This document shows, piece by piece, positions 55,255-64,000 of a stretch of DNA of 64,000 bases. Numbering within the stretch: position 1 is the stretch's first letter; every line of letters starts with the position of its first letter. Position numbers and translations under genes: made by a program. The notes beneath the pieces are model-generated. The model worked only from the letters and a program-made list of their open reading frames with translations. It searched no databases and was not told the DNA's origin. The DNA comes from Nostoc sp. KVJ3 (GTDB taxonomy: Bacteria; Cyanobacteriota; Cyanobacteriia; Cyanobacteriales; Nostocaceae): positions 372,001 to 436,000 of the forward strand of contig NZ_WWFG01000003.1 of the NCBI RefSeq assembly GCF_026127265.1, read 5' to 3'.

Positions 55255-58200
55255 ATGAAAACTACATTAACTGCGATTCAAATCGAAGGAAATTTACTAG
55301 CTCCAGATATGACTGCCCAAATGCTAGAAGGCAGAATCAAAGGGCAATTGCCAGAAGACTTTGGTTTTAATAAAACTGATAAATTAGCAGATGAAATTGC
55401 TACTGCCTGGGGTGATGCTAAAGCATATTGGGCCGCATTTCAACGGGCATTGGCAAGGCTCGATGAGAATAACTCGGCTACTACCATTACCCGTGAACTT
55501 TGGACAGTGCCATTACTGCAAAGTCTAGGTTATGAACCTGTATACACTGCAACAGCCGAAGTCGTAGAGGACAAAACTTATGCGATTTCCCATCGTGCAG
55601 AAGCAGGAGAAAATAAACCACCTATCCATATTATTGGTTGTCGGTTAGAAATCGATAAACGTCCTCCCAGTGGCACACCCAGGTTATCAGCACACGCACT
55701 GGTGCAGGAGTATCTTAACAAGACAGAGCATCTGTGGGCGATCGCAACCAATGGTTTTCGCTGGCGGTTACTGCGTGACTCTTCGTTGATGACTCGTCTT
55801 ACTTATATCGAATTTGACTTAGAGCAGATTCTCAGTGGCGAGAACTTTGCTGAGTTTGGGCTATTTTATCGACTGTTCCACCGTTCCCGCTTACCTGAAG
55901 GTATGGATGATGCGGATAAGTGTTTGCTGGAATATTACCACCAAGAAGCACTGCAACAGGGGGGACGGGTACGCGAAAAACTACGGGATGGGGTTGAAAA
56001 AGCCTTAGTTCAGCTAGGTAATGGCTTTATCCAACATCCGCAAAACGAACGCCTACGTCAAAAACTTGGAATTATCCCCAATTACGAAGCAGAAGTTACA
56101 AATTACGAATTCTATCGCCAATTGTTGCGATTAATTTATCGTTTGCTGTTTTTAATGGTGGCAGAATCCCGCAATTTATTATTGATTGGAGATGACTTAG
56201 AGAAATCTCGGATTTACCGAGAATATTACAGCATTGAACGCTTGCGAGAGTTAGCCGAACGTCCTCATTGGCGGCGGGAAGGTTTTCAAGATTTATGGCA
56301 AGGTTTGTGGGTAACTTTCTTGCTCTTTGATGAAAACTGGCGCGGTGAAGTACTAGGTTTGTCTCCCCTCAATGGAGATTTATTTGGTTCTAAAACTCTA
56401 CCAGCGTTAGATAATTGTGCAATTGACAATTATGATTTACTCCTTGCTATCCGCCAATTATCACTATACCTAGACAAGGCACAACTAAGAAGAGTAAATT
56501 ATGAATTTTTAGATGTAGAAGAATTAGGAAGCGTTTATGAGAGCCTATTAGATTTTCATCCCCAGATAGTACAGAAACAGTCCAAATATGAATTTGCTTT
56601 AGTGGTTGGTAACGATAGGAAAACTACAGGCTCTTACTATACTCCGCCACAGCTTGTACAACAACTGATAAAAACTGCACTTGAACCAGTAATTAAAGAA
56701 AAGCTTCATAGTACGCAACAGAAGCTAGGCAATTCAGAAAACAATACTTCGACTACGCTCAGTAACCATCAAGAATTAGAAAAAGCACTTCTTAGTTTAA
56801 AAGTATGTGATCCAGCTTGTGGTTCAGGCCATTTTCTTTTAGCAGCAGCAAGGCGGATTGGTAAAGAATTAGCCAAAGTCCGTACAGGTGAAGCAGAACC
56901 TGGAATTGAACCTTTAAAATTAGCAATTCGGGATGTTATTCAAAATTGTATTTATGGGGTAGATTTAAACCCGTTAGCAGTGGATCTGTGCAAGGTTGCG
57001 TTATGGATTGAAGGATTTCCTGGTAAATTACCACTTAGCTTTTTAGACCACAGAATTAAATGCGGAAATTCCTTAGTAGGAGTATTGGATATTAATTGTC
57101 TATCTGAGGGAATACCCGATGAAGCTTATAAGCCTGTAACCGGGGATGATAAAAAGTTATCTTTACTGTTTAAGAAGCGCAATAAGAAAGAACGGGAGAC
57201 AGATAACCAAGGACAATTATCAATATTTGGAGGTTTAGAAACCGAACGTACACACTATACAGAAAGTGCGCGGGAGTTAGGATATATCCCTGAATCCACA
57301 CCGCAACAAGTGAGAGAAAAACAAGCACGATATCAGCAAGCTCGTAAAGATTCGGGATGGTGGCGAGATTATTCGGCTTGTAATTTGTGGACTGCGGCAT
57401 TTTTTATGCCCTTGACTGAAGAAAACTTGCAGCTTTTACCAACAACGGCGGTGTTAACTCAGCTATTGCAAGGTAATTTGTCAACGCAAGAGATAGTAAA
57501 TGCAACAAATAAGTTGGCTGAGGAGAAGCATTTTTTTCACTGGCCTTTGGAGTTTCCTGAAGTGTTTGAAGTAGATGGATTTGACTGTGTACTAGGCAAT
57601 CCACCTTGGGAACGGATTAAGTTACAAGAAAAGGAGTTTTTTGCTTCTCAAAGTGCGGAAATTGCTAACGCTGTAAATAAAGCAGCGCGGGAGAGGTTAA
57701 TTAAGGAATTACCTAAGAAAAATCCTGAGTTAGCACAAGCTTTTGAAGAAGCGAAACATGATGCTGAAGCACAAAGTAAGTTTATTCGAGAAGGTGGAAG
57801 ATTTCCCTTAACTGCTGTAGGAGATATTAATACTTATTCTGTGTTTGCGGAAACTACGAGAAAGTTAATTTCTCTTAATGGGAGAGTTGGGGTAATCGTT
57901 CCTACAGGTATTGCAACTGATGATACTTGTAAATATTTTTTTAGTGATTTAATACAAAAGCAGAATTTAGCAAGTTTGTATGATTTTGAGAATCGAGAAT
58001 ATTTATTTACGGATATATATTATCGGGTAAGATTTTGTCTCCTTATTCTCAGTGGATATCGTACAAAAGAAGCTAAAGTTGCTTTTATGGTAACTCAAGT
58101 TAGACAATTAGAAGATAAAGAACGGTTATTCGCTCTATCTCCAAAAGATATTGAATTAATAAATCCTAATAGCTTAACTTGTCCTATTTTTAGGACTAAT

Positions 58201-59163
58201 AAAGATTTAGAAATAACTAAAAAAATCTATCAAAATATACCTGTTTTAGAAAATGAAAAAACAGGAACTAACCCTTGGGGCATTTTATTTATGACTATGT
58301 TCCACATGGCTAATGATAGCGGTTTATTTCAAAATACAGCAGGTAAAGACTTAGTGCCATTATATGAAGCAAAAATGTTTCATCAATTTGATCACCGATT
58401 TGGTTATTATACTCAGGAAATGGTGGAACGTGAACAAAATAGCTTTAAAGCAATTCCGAGTCCTAGTTTAGAACAAAAACAAGATCCAAACTATAAATTA
58501 AACTCACGCTATTGGGTTAGTAAGACTGAAATAGAAAATAGATTAGCCGGAAAATGGAATAGAAAATGGTTATTAGGATGGAGAGATATTACTAGCGCAA
58601 CTAATGAGATTACAGCTATTTTTAGTTTATTACCTAAAATTGCTATTGGACACACGGCACCAATAATATTTAGTGATAGAAATCCACTTCTTATTTCATG
58701 TTTATTAGCTAATTTTAATAGTTTAATTTTTGATTTTTTAGCTAGACAAAAAGTAGGAGGTACACACCTAACTTTTAGTATTTTACGACAACTCCCAGTC
58801 ATTCACCCAGAAACATACAGCCAAGAAGACATCAAGTTTATCAGTGTTCGTGTACTTGAATTAGTTTATACTGCCTGGGATATGCAACCCTTCGCCAAAG
58901 ATATGGGATACGACGGCGAACCCTTCATTTGGCACCCTAACAGACGCGCATTATTAAGAGCAGAATTAGACGCATATTACGCCAAACTCTACGGACTCAC
59001 CCGTGATGAACTGCGATATATTTTAGACCCTGCTGATGTCTACGGCGCAGACTTCCCTAGCGAAACATTCCGCGTGTTGAAGAATAACGAAATGAAGCAG
59101 TTTGGTGAATACCGCACCCAAAGGTTAGTTCTAGAAGCTTGGGACAATTTGTTTGGTTCTTAG
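55255..59163 (+). CDS. drmMI: Large N6-adenine DNA methyltransferase, DrmMI-like
   Basis: The 1302-residue protein resembles Eco57I/PglX-type methyltransferases. The N-terminal 450 residues may include a nuclease-like or specificity region. Then come TTGSYYTPPQLVQQLIKTAL (near 458), the SAM motif VCDPACGSGHFLLAAARRIG (about 517-536), YGVDLNPLAVDLCKVALWIE, and the catalytic NPPWERI (about 782). It should methylate adenine and mark self DNA. It is preceded closely by the DrmD-like gene and followed after 48 bp by the DUF1998-type helicase gene, so the three form one operon. Confidence 0.8.
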   Translation: MKTTLTAIQIEGNLLAPDMTAQMLEGRIKGQLPEDFGFNKTDKLADEIATAWGDAKAYWAAFQRALARLDENNSATTITRELWTVPLLQSLGYEPVYTATAEVVEDKTYAISHRAEAGENKPPIHIIGCRLEIDKRPPSGTPRLSAHALVQEYLNKTEHLWAIATNGFRWRLLRDSSLMTRLTYIEFDLEQILSGENFAEFGLFYRLFHRSRLPEGMDDADKCLLEYYHQEALQQGGRVREKLRDGVEKALVQLGNGFIQHPQNERLRQKLGIIPNYEAEVTNYEFYRQLLRLIYRLLFLMVAESRNLLLIGDDLEKSRIYREYYSIERLRELAERPHWRREGFQDLWQGLWVTFLLFDENWRGEVLGLSPLNGDLFGSKTLPALDNCAIDNYDLLLAIRQLSLYLDKAQLRRVNYEFLDVEELGSVYESLLDFHPQIVQKQSKYEFALVVGNDRKTTGSYYTPPQLVQQLIKTALEPVIKEKLHSTQQKLGNSENNTSTTLSNHQELEKALLSLKVCDPACGSGHFLLAAARRIGKELAKVRTGEAEPGIEPLKLAIRDVIQNCIYGVDLNPLAVDLCKVALWIEGFPGKLPLSFLDHRIKCGNSLVGVLDINCLSEGIPDEAYKPVTGDDKKLSLLFKKRNKKERETDNQGQLSIFGGLETERTHYTESARELGYIPESTPQQVREKQARYQQARKDSGWWRDYSACNLWTAAFFMPLTEENLQLLPTTAVLTQLLQGNLSTQEIVNATNKLAEEKHFFHWPLEFPEVFEVDGFDCVLGNPPWERIKLQEKEFFASQSAEIANAVNKAARERLIKELPKKNPELAQAFEEAKHDAEAQSKFIREGGRFPLTAVGDINTYSVFAETTRKLISLNGRVGVIVPTGIATDDTCKYFFSDLIQKQNLASLYDFENREYLFTDIYYRVRFCLLILSGYRTKEAKVAFMVTQVRQLEDKERLFALSPKDIELINPNSLTCPIFRTNKDLEITKKIYQNIPVLENEKTGTNPWGILFMTMFHMANDSGLFQNTAGKDLVPLYEAKMFHQFDHRFGYYTQEMVEREQNSFKAIPSPSLEQKQDPNYKLNSRYWVSKTEIENRLAGKWNRKWLLGWRDITSATNEITAIFSLLPKIAIGHTAPIIFSDRNPLLISCLLANFNSLIFDFLARQKVGGTHLTFSILRQLPVIHPETYSQEDIKFISVRVLELVYTAWDMQPFAKDMGYDGEPFIWHPNRRALLRAELDAYYAKLYGLTRDELRYILDPADVYGADFPSETFRVLKNNEMKQFGEYRTQRLVLEAWDNLFGS

Positions 59164-59211
59164 CAAAACCAAATAGATAAATATTTCTAATTATTAATTT
59201 TAATAAAAAAG

Positions 59212-62200
59212 ATGGCTATAACTGTAAAGCTAAATGAATTAATCCAGCAACCAGAGAATGCTATTCTATCTATCAGCACTCTATTAGGTCAAAAATTAGC
59301 GTTATTAGATTGTTCAGGTGTGGTTGCCGTTACTCCAGAGCAATTAACCCTTTTATTTACAGCTATCCCTGAAACTTGGCAGTCAACCGAAATTAAAGAA
59401 GTTTTCGATTTCTCCACAATTACCCCAACCTTTAACCACCAACTTCAAGACTGGATTAACCAACGCTTAGGATACATCCAACCCCAAACCTCCATTACTG
59501 ACTACGAGTTAACAAGTACAAACGATCTTGATATTTTTAACTTCCGCAACGAGGTAATAGGCGACTACCGCCGCTATATAGAAAGCTTCCTCAAAATCCG
59601 CGATCGCAAAGTCAAAGAATTTGTAGACGCAGAATTAGACAAGGGCAACTTTGGACTGACCCCCTAGTTCAACTCAATCCCAGTTACAAAAAAGGTGCAA
59701 TAGTTAAAGAGTTAGTACAACAGCAAACGCTTCATTCAGACTGCGAGAAATATTTCTACAAAAAAGACGGCACACCTTTTACTTTTCACTACCATCAAAA
59801 GCAAGCATTTGAAACTGCACAACGCCAAGAACCCTACGTTGTTACTACAGGCACAGGTTCCGGTAAAAGCATGACTTACGTTGTGCCGATCTTCGATGAT
59901 TTACTGCGTCATCCTGATATTTCAGGAGTCAGGGCAATATTGGTTTATCCCATGAATGCCTTAATTAACTCCCAAAAAGAAGAACTCGACAAATTTTTAC
60001 GCCAAGTTCCGAATACTCATATTCGTGTTGAAAAATACACCGGGCAAGAAAGTTTAACCAGGAAAACCGAAATTCAAAACAATCCACCCCATATTTTGCT
60101 CACCAACTACGTGATGCTAGAGTTAATGCTCTCACGCACTCACGAAAATAAACTGGTAGAGTCTCCCAATTTAAAATTCCTGATACTGGATGAATTACAC
60201 ACCTATCGCGGACGACAAGGTGCAGACGTTGCTATATTGATCCGCAAACTTCGTCAGCGTAGCAAAAGTAATGACGAATTACTCTGCATTGGCACAAGCG
60301 CCACCATGTCAACGGTCGGTTCCCGCGAACAACGCCGTCAGGTTGTGGCAGATGTCGCTAGTAAGTTATTTGGTGTGGAAATCAAACCCAGTAATGTCAT
60401 TGATGAAACCCTAGAACGTTCTATCCAACGTGTTGAACCTACTATTGAACAACTGTGCCAAGGAATTTTAGCAGGTTTACCAACCGAGTTAGAACAAACA
60501 CCAACAGAATTCCGAAACCATTCCCTAAGCTACTGGATCGAGATGAACTTCGGTTTAGAAGAAAGAGAAGGACATCTCGTTCGCCGTCAACCCATTAGTT
60601 TAGAAACAGGTGCAGCCAAACTTGCCCAACAAACCCAGCTTCTAGAGGAAACTTGTTTAACAGTCCTCAAACAAATGTTCCTCTGGGGCAGCAAAACTAA
60701 TGGACTTGCTTTTCGCTTACATCAGTTCATTTCCCAAGGGGGAAGCGTTTACGCCACTATTGAAAATCGAGACAAACGCCATTTAACCCTCGAAGGTCAA
60801 TATACAACCACCGACAACCGCCTACTTTATCCCCTCGTTTTTTGCCGAGAATGCGGACAAGATTATTATGTCGTTCGCTACGATGCCGATAAGCATATTA
60901 TCCTGCCCCAATTGCCTACTGCGTTGGATATCAGTCCTGACGATGCAGATATTACCGAAGGTTATCTCACCCTCGATGAACCAGAACTGTGGGATACAAG
61001 CGATGAAGATAGACTTCCTGATTCTTGGTTTAGTGAAACTAAAAAGAAAGGACGAGTTGCCAAAAAAGACTTTGCGCGATTTATTCCTCGAAAACTCCAA
61101 ATTCTACCCAATGGTAAAGTTACGTCCTCCCTGTTGCAAGGAACTACTTGTTGGTTTATTCCCAAACCCTTTTTGACCTGTCTGAACTGCGGCGTACTAC
61201 ATGACAAAAAGCGAAACGAATTTGCTAAACTCTCTCGCCTCAGTAGTGAAGGACGCAGTACCGCTACCACTCTACTTTGTCTTTCTACCACTAGCCGCCT
61301 CAAGCAAGTCTTTACAGGGGAAAAAGCCAAAGCTGCCAAAATCCTCAGTTTTACCGATAACCGTCAAGATGCTTCATTACAAGCGGGGCATTTCAATGAT
61401 TTTGTCCAAACCAGTTTCTTACGGGCTGCACTTTTAGGCGCAATTCAAGCCAAAGGACAACTCACTCACAGCGAATTAGCTAGTGTAGTCGTCCAATACA
61501 TGAGAATTACTCAAAACGACTATGCCAAGCAACCAGCAGAATTTAGTGGCGGTAAGCGGCGCAATGAAGAAGCCTTTCGCAAACTGATTGAATATCGTCT
61601 TTACGAAGACTTGCGTCGGGGATGGCGCATTGTTCAACCCAACCTCGAACAGTGTGGACTGTTGATAATTGAGTATAATGGGCTACAAGAAGACTGTGCT
61701 GACAACCACCTTTGGCAAAAACACCGCCATCCTCTTTTACTACAAGCCACTCCGCAACAACGTTTCGTAATTACCCAAGCATTCCTCAACCATTTGCGAC
61801 GAGAATTGGCAATTGATGCCAAACTTTTACAACCAGACCAAAAAGATTCACTCAAAAGCGAAGTCATTCAAGCTCTTAAAGAACCTTGGGTATTCGATGA
61901 GAACGAATATTTATATTTAGCAACTTGGGCGACTATTAGCACTGGTGGTAATGAAAAAGCGAAAGTTAAACTTACTACTAGAAGTAAAATTGGACGATTT
62001 TTGCGATCACCAAATACATGGTCACTCCGCAGCCAACTTTTAACAGATGTAGAGTTCAACAGCTTAATCACTACTCTAATTGATGCTTTGTGTGATGCTG
62101 GCTACCTAGTGCAAGAAAAATCTGAGGTACAGCTACGCATAGACTCACTACTATGGAAAGCAACCAACCTCAAGGAAATCCCTACCGATCCCTTAACATC

Positions 62201-64000
62201 GCGTCGCTTGCAGGGTAACGATAAACCCAATATTTCAGTTAACCAATTTTTCCAAGGTTTTTACCAAACCAATGCCTTGCAAATCCAAACAATGGAAGGG
62301 CGAGAACATACCGGACAGGTAAGCAACAAAGACCGCCAAGAACGGGAAGAAAAATTCCGTCAAGGACAATTAGCTGCATTGTTCTGTTCTCCGACAATGG
62401 AATTAGGTATCGATATTTCCGACCTTAGCGTTGTCCATCTCCGAAACGTTCCCCCCAGCCCCGCTAATTACGCCCAACGTAGCGGGCGTGCTGGTAGAAG
62501 TGGACAGCAAGCTTTAGTAATTACTTATGCTTCTATTGGTAGTGGTCACGATCAATACTTTTTCAAACGACAAAATCAAATGGTTGCTGGGGTAGTTGCT
62601 CCACCAAAACTAGAGCTAGCCAACCAGGATTTAATTAAATCTCATGTTTACTCGATTTGGCTGGCACATACTGGGGTTTACTTGGAAGATTCCATGAATA
62701 AAATCTTGGATTTGGAATTAGAAAACTATCCCCTCAAAAACAGCATTCGCCAACAACTTACCCTGGGACAAGCCAAATTAACCCAATGTCTGCAAGCCGC
62801 CCAATCTATCTTCTCAGACTTTTTCTGCCAAGAGGATCTGCAAAAAGCTTCTTGGTATTCTGTAAATTGGTTACAGAATACCATCGAAAATGCTTTGAAT
62901 GCTTTTGACCGTGCCTGTAAGCGTTGGCGAGATTTATATATAGAGTCAGTTAAACAGTTAGAATCTGCCCGTCACACCATTGACCGTTTTGCTAGAGGTG
63001 ATGTCACCCAAGAGGAACGCAAAAATGCCGAATCACAGTCACGAGAAGCACAACGACAAATTGATTTACTCGTAGGACACAGCCAAGGCAAAAGTAATTC
63101 CCAGTTTGAATTTTATCCCTATCGTTACTTTGCTGCCGAAGGGTTTTTACCAGGGTTCAACTTCCCTCGTTTGCCAGTTCGGGCATTTATTCCGGCTGGT
63201 GAAGGTGGTGAATTCATCTCTCGCCCCCGCTCAATGGCATTACGGGAATTTGCTCCCAATAATATCCTTTACTACGAAGGTAGTAAATTCATGGTGGCTA
63301 AAACAAAAGTTCCTGTTGGTGGCATTGAAGGCGAGTATAAACGGGTGAGTGTCTGCGCTAACTGCGGGTATTACCACGACGGCGATTTTCGTGACACTTG
63401 TGAAAACTGCGGCGCAGAAATTAAACCTGATGCTCATGGCAATGTAGCCAGATTGACTCGTGTACTGCCAATGGAAACTGCGATCGCTCGTCGTCGAGAA
63501 CGCATTACCTGCGACGAAGAAGAACGGCTCAAGTATGGCTACAACATCACCACACATTTCCGTTACGCTAGCCAAAAGCGAGAATCAGCTATTGTCCAAG
63601 CACCTAACGGTACACCATTGTTCAAATTAACCTATGGAGCTACAGCTACTATTTGGCGAATTAATCGGGGACTGAAGAAGAATAGAGAAGAACGAGGATT
63701 TAAGCTCAATCCAACAACGGGTGTATGGGGCGACCATAAAAATCCACAGGCTCAACAGACACCCGACAGCTTGCATACCGAAGTCAATTTAATGGTTGAT
63801 GATACTTGCAATATCTTGATTGTTGAGCCATTAAATGTTCCTGTGGAGGACAGAGAAGCTTTTATTGCCACCTTGCAATACACCTTAGAAACTGCAATTC
63901 AAGCCGTTTACAAATTAGAAGCTGATGAACTCGACTCCGAACGACTAGGTGAAGGCAAGTATTTACTGTTCTGGGAAGCAGCTGAAGGTGGTGCAGGTGT
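59212..64000 (+). pseudogene. Very large DEAH helicase with DUF1998 features (DrmA/DrmB-like), early frameshift, runs off window
   Basis: ATG 59212 opens 151 residues ending at a TAG at 59667, but the protein clearly continues in another frame: at GGCAACTTTGGACTGACC one added T would give GNFWTDPLVQLNPSYKKG and an open frame to the window end. Later motifs are TGTGSGKSMTYVVP, ILVYPMNALINSQ, LDELHTYRGRQGAD, SFTDNRQDASLQAGHF, SPTMELGIDISDL, NYAQRSGRAGRSGQ, a C-terminal Zn cluster (CANCGYYHDGDF, CENCGAEI) and LFWEAAEGGAG, typical of DUF1998 helicases. At least 1590 codons lie here. It looks like DISARM DrmA and DrmB functions in one polypeptide. Inactivation is possible, but a sequencing error must be excluded. 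Confidence 0.75.

Noticed and set aside
60822..63575. Several open frames on both strands at the right end
   Set aside because: All lie inside the continuous coding frame of the large helicase and have no independent support.

Overview
The window looks like part of a filamentous, Nostoc-like cyanobacterial genome. The octamer GCGATCGC and its variants are scattered everywhere, there are short tandem and palindromic repeats of the kind seen in Nostocales, and many genes belong to families typical of cyanobacteria (Ycf46-type AAA ATPase, DUF2997, Pilin_GH, DUF2808, WD40, Uma2). Insertion sequences are very dense, so this is either a plasmid or a heavily rearranged accessory part of a chromosome; the sequence alone does not decide which.

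Layout. 1-8 kb is an insertion pile-up: a permease fragment, an IS701-like element, a Tn3-family transposon with an internal deletion, an IS4 element and an IS982 remnant, the middle ones splitting at least one small gene. 8-18 kb holds gene remnants (the 5' end of a metal-efflux adaptor gene, a broken Uma2 copy), a lone receiver protein, an O-methyltransferase, a di-haem cytochrome c peroxidase, two small cyanobacterial genes, a frameshifted beta-helix repeat protein and an intact Uma2 nuclease. 18-25.5 kb has a GXWXG/DUF4334 protein, a WGR/Ycf46-AAA/DUF2997 cluster, a frameshifted ISKra4-like element and an unidentified protein.

25.5-42 kb is a copper (or related metal) resistance region: a CopRS-like two-component system, a DUF2808 protein, a CopM-like DUF305 protein, an HMA chaperone, a Cu-type P1B ATPase, a cupredoxin, a metal-linked lipoprotein, a CusA/CzcA-type RND pump and its periplasmic adaptor. 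Five copies of an 18-bp direct-repeat box (ATGAAATYAGGATGAAAT) lie upstream of copR, the DUF2808/copM region, the RND pump and the detached 5' end of the adaptor gene, suggesting one regulon. A separate MerR-type operator precedes the chaperone/ATPase genes. The adaptor gene is split: its promoter box, start and signal peptide are at 8.1-8.3 kb (+ strand) and its body is at 40.6-42.2 kb (- strand). The two pieces share a 9-bp duplication next to ISKra4-like ends, as expected if the element inserted and a later inversion between copies separated the halves.

44-64 kb begins with a pilin-like and a WD40 protein and then becomes a likely antiviral defence island: a DEDDh exonuclease fused to a P-loop ATPase, a NucS-like nuclease, an LCM-type methyltransferase, then a DISARM-like row of SNF2-type helicase (DrmD-like), large adenine methyltransferase (DrmMI-like) and a very large DEAH helicase with DUF1998 features that runs off the window and carries one early frameshift. 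No tRNA, rRNA or CRISPR array was recognised.
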